Origin: Oscillospiraceae bacterium
GTDB taxonomy: Bacteria > Bacillota_A > Clostridia > Oscillospirales > CAG-272
Length of the DNA stretch: 25,169 nt
Reading direction: 5' to 3'
NCBI GenBank assembly: GCA_015064425.1
Contig: SVSF01000015.1
Span: 1 to 25,169, forward strand
The translations under genes and the position numbers were made by a program. Position 1 is the first letter of the stretch; every line of letters starts with the position of its first letter. The notes below the pieces were generated by a model. It had not been told where the DNA came from. It did no database searches and saw only the letters and a program-made list of their open reading frames with translations. Shown here piece after piece: positions 1 to 6,358 of the stretch.

Positions 1-233
1 ATATTATTTCAGAGGTCAAATATTACCGCATAGAATATGCCAAATACCTGTTGATCTCAACCAATATGACGGTGTCCGCCATTTCTTTGTCCTGCGGTTA
101 TAAAAACGATGTGCATTTTATGCGCATTTTTAAAGATTTGAATGGGATATCACCGTCGGAATTCCGAAAAAAGTACCGTGTTTCTACAGAGGAAATCAAA
201 AACTCGAAAAATAAGAATCCATTTTCCTTGTAA
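1..233 (+). CDS. AraC-family transcriptional regulator, C-terminal fragment (5' end outside window)
   Basis: The open frame enters at base 3 and runs to TAA at 231-233, so only the last 76 residues are visible. They form the second helix-turn-helix of an AraC/XylS DNA-binding domain: a KYLLISTNMTVSAISLSCGY helix pair followed by the family signature region with FMRIFKDLNGISPSEFRKKY. This is the usual C-terminal position of the domain. A lysine/asparagine-rich tail of about 15 residues follows. The ligand-binding or sensory part lies upstream of the window, so neither inducer nor targets can be inferred. The frame is open upstream of the first possible internal start (TTG at 51), so the real start is outside. 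Confidence 0.88.
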   Translation, partial: IISEVKYYRIEYAKYLLISTNMTVSAISLSCGYKNDVHFMRIFKDLNGISPSEFRKKYRVSTEEIKNSKNKNPFSL

Positions 234-237
234 CAAT

Positions 238-510
238 TGTAGGGGGCCGACGTCCTCGGCGACCCGTTTTCTCACGACCTTCCGAGGCAGGGCTTACTCC
301 CGCCGCTTTGGTGGGATTTGAAGGGTCCTCACCAGTCGCATAGTCGTCTGCCGTCGCCTGCGCTTGCTCGGCTCGGCATACTCCTTGCTTTGTGGGGTAT
401 CGCTGCGTGAAAACGCCGCACCGTGGCGTTTTCACTTGCTCACCCACTCCCTCCTCCGCCGCCGCTTTGCGACGGCGGAGGGAGTGATGGTTCAAATCAC
501 ATACCGAAGA
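238..510. repeat. GC-rich, hairpin-filled noncoding block, probably a dispersed repeat
   Basis: This gene-free stretch is clearly richer in GC than its neighbours and is full of inverted repeats. GCCGA/TCGGC lies at 246-260. An 11-bp perfect stem lies at 407-417/425-435 (GTGAAAACGCC with GGCGTTTTCAC). A long imperfect stem lies at 445-465/469-486 (left arm begins CACTCCCTC). Open frames cross it on both strands, but they also run through the tmRNA and have no ribosome binding site, so I read it as noncoding. The composition and stem layout suggest one or more dispersed repeat units placed just past the 3' end of ssrA. There is no second copy in this window, so repeat status is inference. Confidence 0.4.
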
Positions 511-546
511 AGAACAGACACCCGATTGGGTGTCTGTTCTTTTTTT
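511..546. terminator. Intrinsic terminator at the ssrA 3' end, strong in the plus orientation
   Basis: A perfect 13-bp stem (AGAACAGACACCC at 511-523 with GGGTGTCTGTTCT at 528-540) has a GATT loop and is followed by six T on the plus strand (541-546). Those Ts directly abut and overlap the tmRNA CCA end. Read on the minus strand the same hairpin follows the tmRNA but has only a mixed U/C tract, so it would end ssrA transcripts less canonically. It probably acts in both directions. Confidence 0.8.
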
Positions 547-944
547 GGTGGAGGCGACGGGAATCGAACCCGTGTCCAAAAACCCCTTGATATGACTTTC
601 TCCGTGGACAGTTTGTCTTTTAGATTTCCCCCTCGAGGGCGTCGGCAAACAGACTCCCTCTTGGAGTAGCCCTTTTATGCTTGATCGGCTCAAGGGCGAA
701 CGACCGATGCAGGTTCACTGCTCAAAATGACGCTCAGGCCGAGGTCGCAGTCCTCCTCGGCGGAACGGGCGGTATTATATGAACCGCAGCACTGCTAACC
801 GAAAGCGTCCGAGGACGCAGTCAGTTAGGCAGCCATAGCAACTGTAGAGTTGTCGTTTAATTTTAAAGTTGGCCATTATACGGGGTTAGCCGGCCCGCCA
901 CGCTTATCATACCTCATAATCCCTGTCGAAACCATTGCGCCCCC
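546..944 (-). ncRNA. ssrA: tmRNA (transfer-messenger RNA), ribosome rescue
   Basis: The minus strand starts GGGGGCGCAAUGG, the typical tmRNA 5' end, and finishes with the tRNA-like T-arm GGGTTCGATTCCC, acceptor strand CGCCUCC, discriminator A and an encoded CCA (546-548). The acceptor stem pairs GGGGGCG with CGCCUCC with one G-U pair. The length of 399 nt fits one-piece tmRNA. The tag frame ends with NDNSTVAMAA and TAA, covering about 825-857. The stop lies at the foot of a helix built from GCCUAAC/GUUAGC and GCGUCC/GGACGC (about 792-830). The resume codon is probably AAC at 855-857, giving a tag with one non-encoded Ala, but this is not certain. tmRNA with SmpB frees stalled ribosomes and tags the nascent chain for proteolysis. 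Confidence 0.96.
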
Positions 945-990
945 ATGAAATAAAAGTGCAATTGTGAAAGAAACGAGATGTGCAAGCTAT

Positions 991-1019
991 ATTATATAAT
1001 AGTTTTGTCTTTTAGTCAA
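991..1019 (-). promoter_or_regulatory. Sigma-A promoter of ssrA
   Basis: On the minus strand, TTGACT (1014-1019) and TATAAT (991-996) are separated by exactly 17 bp. Transcription would begin about 40 nt upstream of the mature tmRNA 5' end at 944, so the precursor carries a leader that RNase P is expected to remove. Confidence 0.85.
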
Positions 1020-1084
1020 GAGAAAGCGTATTACAAAATTATTTCATTTTAGACAAAAGAGAGAGACTCTAAAAGATTTTATTT

Positions 1085-1115
1085 GCTTTCTATTATTTTA
1101 CACATAATAGAAAGC
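1085..1115. repeat. Perfect 12-bp inverted repeat of unknown role in the ssrA-smsC intergenic region
   Basis: GCTTTCTATTAT (1085-1096) and ATAATAGAAAGC (1104-1115) pair perfectly around a 7-nt loop. Neither strand has a clear T-run after the stem, so it does not look like a standard terminator. It lies between the divergent promoters of ssrA and smsC. The rest of the 945-1286 gap is AT-rich and I see no gene in it. Confidence 0.6.
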
Positions 1116-1192
1116 TATGTTAATGTGAATTTTATTAGCTTTTTGTGGTTATTTTAAGTATGAGAATTTTCTGTTATTATGTCTTAAAATTC

Positions 1193-1252
1193 TTGAAATG
1201 TTCATTTTTGTATGTTATAATGAACTTGCGTGAGAGCCTCGTTACAAACGAG
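1193..1252 (+). promoter_or_regulatory. Sigma-A promoter of smsCB, with nearby inverted repeats
   Basis: TTGAAA (1193-1198), a 17-bp spacer and TATAAT (1216-1221) form a strong promoter with a start near 1228 and a leader of about 59 nt. An inverted repeat GTTCAT/ATGAAC (1200-1205 and 1220-1225) overlaps the spacer and -10 box and could be an operator. The leader carries a small stem, CTCGTT/AACGAG (1238-1243/1247-1252). Confidence 0.75.
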
Positions 1253-1286
1253 ATATTATAAATAAAATAAAAAGAAAGGAAATATA

Positions 1287-2012
1287 ATGCTTCAATTAAA
1301 AAACATTTCGTACACTGTTGATGATAATGGTGTCAAAAAACATATAATTAATGATATAAGCATTGATATAGATGAGCGACTTGTGGCTATAACAGGTCCT
1401 AACGGCGGCGGAAAATCTACGCTTGCAAAGATAATTGCGGGTATATATACACCTACATCAGGTAAAATAATTCTTGACGGCGAAGATATAACCGAGCTCT
1501 CGATAACAGAAAGAGCAAGAAGGGGCATAAGCTTTGCTTTTCAGCAGCCCGTGCGCTTCAAGGGACTTGCGGTAAAGGACCTTATAACTCTTGCCGCAGG
1601 CAGAGAGATCAGCGTTGCGGAGGCTTGTAAATATCTATCCGAGGTTGGCCTTTGTGCGAGAGATTATATCGACAGAGAGGTTAATGCGAGTCTTTCGGGC
1701 GGCGAGCTTAAAAGAATAGAAATTGCAATGATAATTGCAAGAGGAACGAAATTTTCGCTTTTCGATGAGCCCGAGGCAGGGATAGACCTTTGGAGCTTCA
1801 ATAATCTGATCAACGTTTTTGAAAAGATGCATGACAGCCTTGGCGGCTCGATAGTTATCATTTCTCATCAGGAAAGAATACTCAATATCGCAGATAAAAT
1901 TATCGTTGTTTCCGGCGGAAGGCTGGAGAGAAGCGGTACTAAGGAAGAGATACTTCCCGAGATGATGAATGCATCGGGTGCATGCAAGGTTCTTGCTGAT
2001 AAAGTTGTATAA
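1287..2012 (+). CDS. sufC: SmsC/SufC-type Fe-S cluster assembly ATPase
   Basis: This cytoplasmic ABC-type ATPase powers the scaffold protein encoded next door during iron-sulfur cluster assembly. At 241 aa it is typical of SufC. Visible motifs are Walker A GPNGGGKST (37-45), a Q-loop around Q86-Q87 (FQQP), signature LSGGE (136-140), Walker B ending in LFDEPE (158-163, catalytic E161), the D-loop AGID (164-167) and the switch histidine H194 in ISHQ. No membrane segments are present, in line with SufC rather than a transporter. The start is supported by an AGAAAGGAA ribosome binding site. The scaffold gene follows after 12 bp. No sufD, sufS, sufU or sufE gene is nearby, which matches the minimal two-gene SMS arrangement, in which this gene would be smsC. 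The cysteine desulfurase, if used, must be elsewhere. Confidence 0.93.
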   Translation: MLQLKNISYTVDDNGVKKHIINDISIDIDERLVAITGPNGGGKSTLAKIIAGIYTPTSGKIILDGEDITELSITERARRGISFAFQQPVRFKGLAVKDLITLAAGREISVAEACKYLSEVGLCARDYIDREVNASLSGGELKRIEIAMIIARGTKFSLFDEPEAGIDLWSFNNLINVFEKMHDSLGGSIVIISHQERILNIADKIIVVSGGRLERSGTKEEILPEMMNASGACKVLADKVV

Positions 2013-2024
2013 GGAGGAAAACCT

Positions 2025-2957
2025 ATGGATAATCTGCAGAAAAATCTTCTCTTTAACATAGCAGGAATAAACGCGATCCCCGAGGGAGCGTATAATATAA
2101 GAGCAAACGGTGCGCTTGAATCAAGAAAAACCACCGAAAACATTGATATTGTGACGAAAAAGGATAAAACCGGAATCGATATCTTCATAAAGAACGGCAC
2201 GAAAAACGAAACCGTTCATATTCCCGTTATTATCAGTCAGACAGGTCTTAATGACCTTGTTTATAACGATTTTCACGTTGGCGAGGACTGTGACGTAACG
2301 ATAGTTGCCGGCTGCGGAATACACAACTGTGGCTCTGAGACCTCGAAGCACGACGGTATCCATAGTTTCTTTGTCGGTAAAAACTCTCATCTGAAATATG
2401 TAGAGAAGCATTATGGCGAGGGGGGCAAGGAGGACGTTGCAGGTAATGGCGAGAATGTAATGAATCCCACCACGATAATAAATCTCGCCAAAGGAAGCAC
2501 GATGGAGATGGAAACAACCCAGATAAGGGGTATCGACTCCACCGACAGAGTGACGACGGCACGACTTGAAGATGATGCAACGCTCATAATCCACGAGAAG
2601 CTTATGACTCACGGCAAGCAGTATGCAAGAACCGAGTTTAAGGTAGATCTTGACGGAGAGAATTCAAGCACAAACGTAGTTTCCCGTTCTGTCGCAAAGG
2701 ACACCTCGCATCAGATATTCATTTCCAAGATAAACGGAAATAACAAATGCGCCGGACACACCGAGTGCGATGCAATAATTATGGATAACGCAAGTGTAAG
2801 CGCGATTCCCGAGATTATGGCAAACAGCACCGAGGCGAGCCTCATTCACGAGGCGGCTATCGGAAAGATAGCGGGAGAACAGCTTATAAAGCTTATGACT
2901 CTCGGTCTTACCGAGGAGGAAGCCGAGGAGCAGATCGTAAACGGATTCCTTAAATAA
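2025..2957 (+). CDS. sufB: SmsB/SufB-like Fe-S cluster assembly scaffold
   Basis: This 310-aa protein belongs to the SufB/SufD family, much shorter than the roughly 470-aa E. coli SufB and fitting the single scaffold (SmsB) of the minimal SMS system. The C-terminal core is recognisable: C248 in GHTECDAIIM lines up with the catalytic SufB cysteine, and H275-E276 in HEAAIG lines up with the SufB His-Glu pair. These suggest it keeps cluster-building residues and is not a SufD-like partner. Other cysteines lie at 89, 97, 102 and 242. It probably forms a SmsC2B2 complex with the upstream ATPase. The ribosome binding site is AAGGAGGA, 12 bp after smsC, so the two are one operon. Calling it SmsB rather than SufB rests on length and gene neighbourhood. 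Confidence 0.9.
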   Translation: MDNLQKNLLFNIAGINAIPEGAYNIRANGALESRKTTENIDIVTKKDKTGIDIFIKNGTKNETVHIPVIISQTGLNDLVYNDFHVGEDCDVTIVAGCGIHNCGSETSKHDGIHSFFVGKNSHLKYVEKHYGEGGKEDVAGNGENVMNPTTIINLAKGSTMEMETTQIRGIDSTDRVTTARLEDDATLIIHEKLMTHGKQYARTEFKVDLDGENSSTNVVSRSVAKDTSHQIFISKINGNNKCAGHTECDAIIMDNASVSAIPEIMANSTEASLIHEAAIGKIAGEQLIKLMTLGLTEEEAEEQIVNGFLK

Positions 2958-2960
2958 AAA

Positions 2961-2991
2961 AGAGAGCATCTCTTCGGAGATGCTCTTCTTT
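2961..2991 (+). terminator. Intrinsic terminator after smsCB
   Basis: AGAGCATCTC (2963-2972), a TTCG tetraloop and GAGATGCTCT (2977-2986) form a 10-bp stem followed by TCTTT. It lies just after the smsB stop codon and directly before the next promoter. Confidence 0.85.
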
Positions 2992-2997
2992 ATTCTA

Positions 2998-3026
2998 TTG
3001 ACAAATAAAAAGGGGAATGATATAAT
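2998..3026 (+). promoter_or_regulatory. Perfect consensus sigma-A promoter of the TerB/BrxD-like operon
   Basis: TTGACA (2998-3003) and TATAAT (3021-3026) are both perfect consensus hexamers separated by the optimal 17 bp. It begins right after the smsCB terminator, and the start codon follows about 25 nt after the expected transcription start. No operator-like palindrome overlaps it, so expression may be strong and constitutive (inference). Confidence 0.88.
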
Positions 3027-3056
3027 AATCTAATAAGCATATGGGGAGGTGGGCGA

Positions 3057-4691
3057 ATGGATAACTCAAAAAAAGACAAAAATCTTGATGATTTTTGGGA
3101 CATCGAAGACTTAATACCACAGAAAAAGCAAAAGCCGTCCTTTGCTACCCACACGTATGATACGGAGCCTGTTGAGGTTATACTTAAAGCTAAGGAAAGC
3201 ACGTCATATGATAAATTAACTACAATAGAAATGCGTCCCGCCGAGCAGAAGGAAAGCTTGCTTACGGGTGCGATAGTAAGCGATGTGCCGCCTGAGCCGG
3301 ACGATGAATATTCACCCGAAAATCCTTTTATAAAAAGCGTTAAAATATATAAGCGCTCGGACTTCGGTTATTACAAAGCCTTTTATGAGGACGGAATAAG
3401 ATACCTTTCTTTTTCTGCCGAGACTTGTGCTGAACCACAGTATTTTTCATACGTTCCGCAGTATTCACAGCTTGATAGAAATCAGCTTGAATTTTATTTT
3501 TATATGCGAAGTGAGCTAAGAGCTCATAGGCGCATACCCGTTTCTTACAGTTATCTTTTGCTTTATATTTTTGAGCTTTTAGGTGTTGAGCCCGATAAAA
3601 AGAATGCACTTAGTCAGCTTTCTTTTGTTTGGCATAGTTATCGAGCTGTATTTTCAAAGCTTGACGCACTTATGCCCGAATGGATAACCGATTTTTGCTT
3701 TATAAATCATCTTTCGCCAAACAAAGAGGAGCTTTCATCGGCTTTTGAAACAGCGCTACAAAAAGCGACGGTTAAAGAGTTGTTTTTATGCTCACCCGAT
3801 AAAGAAGGCAAGCCTGTTTCAAGTGCAGAACTAACGCCTTTTTTGCTTGATCTATGCTGCTCCTACGACTGGAAAAAGAGCAAATTTGCGACAGGGGAAA
3901 ATTTAACTTTGTATGAAAAGCTTATACCTGGAGCAATAAAGACGGTCCTCTCGTCTTTTGATGGGAAGGAAGGCGTTTTTGTGGGGACAGGAGAGCTTAA
4001 ACGAGATGCTTTTGCAGGAGCTTTGTGCACTCCACAAAATAAGTGTAGAATAGAGGTCTCATACTGCTCTGTTGCACGTTCTCATGAGATGCGTTTTCTT
4101 ATAAATGATGCTGTAAAGCATACGGAAAACAGAATACGTGCCTATATTGGTGTTAAATCAAAGCTTACCGTATATTCGCTCCCGACAAGCGTCAGAAGAT
4201 GTATTGACGAATATATGGATGAAATGCTTCCCAGTAAACGTGCTCCTAAAAAAGAGCCGAAGCAGGAATATGATAAGCTTTACGAGGTCCCAAAGCATGA
4301 GTTCTCTCTCGAAAAAGCGAAGCTCATAGAAAACGCCTCATGGGAGACTACTCAAAAGCTCGTTGAAGCTTTTGAAAATGAAGAAGAAATTTTAGTGACC
4401 GAAATTGCGGTACCGATGCACATGGAAAAAGAAGTCCCTGATGGAAAAAGTGATGAGGAATTATTACTTGAGGCACTTTCTCCTTATATGGAGTTTATCA
4501 TAGCGGCGATTTCCGAAGATGCTTTAAGGCAAGATGATTTTGCTCGTGGTAAGGGAAGAATGACCGATTCGGTTGCGGACGAGATAAACGAAATTTCCGC
4601 CGATATTTTCGGGGATATAATTCTCGAAAAGAACGGTGAAGCGTATACAGTCATTGAAGATTACAAGGAGGTATTTAACGATGCCCGATAA
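3057..4691 (+). CDS. TerB_N / TerB_C domain protein
   Basis: The 544-aa protein has a charged, low-complexity N-terminus (1-85). A TerB_N-like region follows at about 88-300, with YSQLDRNQLEFYFYMRSELR at 136-155 and a helical YLLLYIFELLG segment. The TerB_C domain covers about 405-544, with SWETTQKLVEAFENEEE and near the end MTDSVADEINEISADIFGD and TVIEDYKEVF. No classic central TerB metal-binding domain is obvious. Such proteins are known from comparative genomics of Ter-type stress systems and occur beside helicases or ATPases in predicted DNA-processing or defence loci; their biochemical role is not established. GGGGAGGTGG precedes the ATG. The gene overlaps the next one by 11 bp, implying translational coupling and a shared complex with the ATPase. 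No signal peptide or membrane segment is seen. Confidence 0.8.
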   Translation: MDNSKKDKNLDDFWDIEDLIPQKKQKPSFATHTYDTEPVEVILKAKESTSYDKLTTIEMRPAEQKESLLTGAIVSDVPPEPDDEYSPENPFIKSVKIYKRSDFGYYKAFYEDGIRYLSFSAETCAEPQYFSYVPQYSQLDRNQLEFYFYMRSELRAHRRIPVSYSYLLLYIFELLGVEPDKKNALSQLSFVWHSYRAVFSKLDALMPEWITDFCFINHLSPNKEELSSAFETALQKATVKELFLCSPDKEGKPVSSAELTPFLLDLCCSYDWKKSKFATGENLTLYEKLIPGAIKTVLSSFDGKEGVFVGTGELKRDAFAGALCTPQNKCRIEVSYCSVARSHEMRFLINDAVKHTENRIRAYIGVKSKLTVYSLPTSVRRCIDEYMDEMLPSKRAPKKEPKQEYDKLYEVPKHEFSLEKAKLIENASWETTQKLVEAFENEEEILVTEIAVPMHMEKEVPDGKSDEELLLEALSPYMEFIIAAISEDALRQDDFARGKGRMTDSVADEINEISADIFGDIILEKNGEAYTVIEDYKEVFNDAR

Positions 4692-6045
4692 TAATATACA
4701 GAAGGTTCCCAAAAGAATACTCTCATCACTTCTTGCCTCGGTTTCAGCCGGAGTGGTTCCGAGAAGCGGTGCGCCATATATTGCAATAGGCAGAAAGGAT
4801 GAGATCGCTGCATTGCTTTCCGATCTTGAGGCAACGAGTGAAGGCTGCGGATGCATGCGTTTTATTATAGGTCGCTACGGAAGCGGAAAAAGCTTTCTTA
4901 TGCAGCTTATTCGCGGTTATGCTATTGAGCGTGATTTTATAACGGCTGATGCTGACCTTTCTCCCGAGAGAAGGCTTTACGGCAGTGGCGGAAGCGGAAT
5001 TGCAACATACCGAGAGCTTATTAAAAACATGGCATCAAAGGCGTCTCCTGATGGTGGTGCACTTCCCAAAATAATAGCAAGATGGATAGATTCTATATCT
5101 TCCGGGGTGATGCTTTCCGGCATAGATGTCTCATCTCCCGACTTTTCTGCGGAGCTTGGAAGACGGATATTTGCAGCTCTACGTGATATGGAGGATCTTG
5201 TTGGCGGCTTTGATTTTGCCCATGTTATGAGTGAATATTACAGAGCATACAACACCGGAGACGATGAGAAAAAGAGTGCTTGTCTTCGCTGGCTCCGAGG
5301 AGAATTTTCTACAAAGACCGAAGCAAGAAATTCACTTGGATTTTCCGTATCAGTTATAATAGATGATGAAAACTGGTATGATTTCATAAAGATATGGGCG
5401 TCACTCGTCCGTAAGATGGGCTATCGCGGACTTGTAGTATTTATTGATGAATGTGTAAATCTCTATAAAATAAATCATCGTATCTCACGTGAAAATAATT
5501 ATGAGAAGATACTCTCTATGTTCAACGATACTTTGCAAGGAAGAGCCGAAGGACTTGATATAATCTTTGGCGGAACTCCTCAGTTCCTTGAAGATACAAG
5601 AAGAGGACTTTTCAGCTACGAAGCACTGCGCAGCCGTCTTTGTGACAGCCGTTTTGCGTTAGGTGGCTATAAGAATTTCATAGGTCCCGTTATCAGACTT
5701 ATACGACTTACCGATGAAGAGCTTTTTGCACTTCTCGGCAGAATAACGAAGCTCTATGCACAGCATTATAATACAGAGCCGCGTATTACCGAAGAGGATA
5801 TGCAGAGGTTCCTTGCGGTTTGCCTTGAAAAAGCGGGCGCCGACTCTATGATAACACCCCGAGAGATGCTACGTGACTATATGACGGTTCTCAATATACT
5901 CATGCAGAATGAAAACGTAACTTTTGCCGATATCGTCGGAAGCGGAGCTATAAGCTTAAGACACGAAGATACGGAAGAAATTACTGAAAAAACTATGGAC
6001 ACAGATGCTGCGCCCACGTTTGATCCAAACGATATAGTATTTTAA
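4681..6045 (+). CDS. BrxC/BrxD-family (DUF2791) P-loop ATP-binding protein
   Basis: This 454-aa predicted cytoplasmic ATPase has an N-terminal lead-in KRILSSLLASVSAGVVPRSG, Walker A GRYGSGKS (64-71), Walker B LVVFIDE (251-257) followed by CVNLYK, and the family block GGTPQFLEDTRRGLFSYEAL (298-317). That block is characteristic of the BREX-associated ATP-binding domain family that includes BrxD. I chose ATG 4681 rather than the in-frame ATG at 4636 because AAGGAGG sits about 8 nt upstream and the longer form would lie wholly inside the preceding gene. It overlaps that gene by 11 bp. No BREX methylase (PglX), phosphatase (PglZ) or Lon-like protease is nearby, so this is not a BREX locus. A role as a DNA- or nucleoprotein-acting motor with the TerB_N/C partner is inference. 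Confidence 0.82.
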   Translation: MPDNNIQKVPKRILSSLLASVSAGVVPRSGAPYIAIGRKDEIAALLSDLEATSEGCGCMRFIIGRYGSGKSFLMQLIRGYAIERDFITADADLSPERRLYGSGGSGIATYRELIKNMASKASPDGGALPKIIARWIDSISSGVMLSGIDVSSPDFSAELGRRIFAALRDMEDLVGGFDFAHVMSEYYRAYNTGDDEKKSACLRWLRGEFSTKTEARNSLGFSVSVIIDDENWYDFIKIWASLVRKMGYRGLVVFIDECVNLYKINHRISRENNYEKILSMFNDTLQGRAEGLDIIFGGTPQFLEDTRRGLFSYEALRSRLCDSRFALGGYKNFIGPVIRLIRLTDEELFALLGRITKLYAQHYNTEPRITEEDMQRFLAVCLEKAGADSMITPREMLRDYMTVLNILMQNENVTFADIVGSGAISLRHEDTEEITEKTMDTDAAPTFDPNDIVF

Positions 6046-6052
6046 GTTAAAT

Positions 6053-6093
6053 CGGAGGAGAGAAGGACTCGTATAAAACTCTCCTCCGTTTTT
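6053..6093 (+). terminator. Intrinsic terminator of the TerB/BrxD-like operon
   Basis: CGGAGGAGAG (6053-6062) pairs with CTCTCCTCCG (6079-6088) over a 16-nt loop and is followed by five T. It closes the two-gene unit, so no third gene is co-transcribed. Confidence 0.85.
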
Positions 6094-6117
6094 CATTATT
6101 TATTTTCAAAAATCCTA

Positions 6118-6146
6118 TTGCATTTTCTTCCTTGGTGTGTTAAAAT
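6118..6146 (+). promoter_or_regulatory. Sigma-A promoter of tRNA-Arg
   Basis: TTGCAT (6118-6123), 17 bp and TAAAAT (6141-6146) precede the tRNA. The expected start is about 18 nt before the mature 5' end. Confidence 0.65.
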
Positions 6147-6170
6147 AGTCAAGTAATTAAATTTCCATAC

Positions 6171-6245
6171 GCCTGCATAGTTAAATGGATATAACAAGCC
6201 CCTCCTAAGGGTTAGTTGTGGGTTCGATTCCCGCTGCGGGTGCCA
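6171..6245 (+). tRNA. tRNA-Arg (anticodon CCU), CCA encoded
   Basis: The sequence folds as a complete 75-nt cloverleaf. The acceptor GCCTGCA pairs with TGCGGGT (two G-U pairs), the D-stem is GTTA/TAAC, and the anticodon stem AGCCC/GGGTT holds loop CTCCTAA, giving anticodon CCT. The T-arm is GTGGG-TTCGATT-CCCGC, with discriminator G and an encoded CCA. It reads the AGG arginine codon. It stands alone with its own promoter and terminator. Confidence 0.95.
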
Positions 6246-6285
6246 GAAAGCCTTGCGATAGCTCGCAAGGATTTCTGTTAAATTT
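6246..6285 (+). terminator. Terminator of tRNA-Arg
   Basis: CCTTGCGA/TCGCAAGG form a perfect 8-bp stem with a TAGC loop, extended by AGAAA/TTTCT, immediately after the CCA end. A T-rich tract (AAATTTTTA) follows a few bases later. Confidence 0.7.
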
Positions 6286-6296
6286 TTATAAAAGAC

Positions 6297-6325
6297 TTGA
6301 CAGTAAAAGTAACGTGTGGTAAAAT
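6297..6325 (+). promoter_or_regulatory. Sigma-A promoter of the dockerin gene
   Basis: TTGACA (6297-6302), a 17-bp spacer and TAAAAT (6320-6325) give a good promoter about 25 nt upstream of an AGAGAGG ribosome binding site. An off-register TATAAT at 6326-6331 lies too far from the -35 box to use it. Confidence 0.75.
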
Positions 6326-6358
6326 TATAATAGTAATTTAATAAGAGAGGTTATATCT

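Noticed and set aside
445..486. CRISPR repeat or array
   Set aside because: The inverted repeats here are single hairpins, not direct repeats with regular spacers. No array occurs anywhere in the window.
490..500. GGTTCAAATC resembling a tRNA T-loop next to the tmRNA terminator
   Set aside because: The flanking bases do not form a T-stem in the right register (the pairing is GTGAT/ATCAC around a different loop) and no acceptor or anticodon arm follows. A degenerate tRNA end cannot be supported.
546..577. Integration (att) duplicate of the ssrA 3' end
   Set aside because: The 3' end of ssrA is a common integration site, so I looked for a second copy of this sequence. None occurs in the window, and no integrase gene is present.
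364..669. Open frame of 101 codons on the plus strand
   Set aside because: It overlaps the terminator and tmRNA on the other strand, has no ribosome binding site and resembles no protein.
196..693. Open frame of 165 codons on the minus strand
   Set aside because: It runs through the tmRNA 3' half, the terminator and the GC-rich block, and has no ribosome binding site. It is an artefact of high GC.
4636..4680. In-frame upstream start (ATG 4636) for the BrxD-like ATPase
   Set aside because: It lies inside the TerB_N/C gene without a ribosome binding site; AAGGAGG correctly positions ATG 4681.
4681..6045. Part of a full BREX phage-defence locus
   Set aside because: Only a BrxC/BrxD-type ATPase is present; no PglX, PglZ, BrxA, BrxB or BrxL/Lon-like gene occurs on either side.
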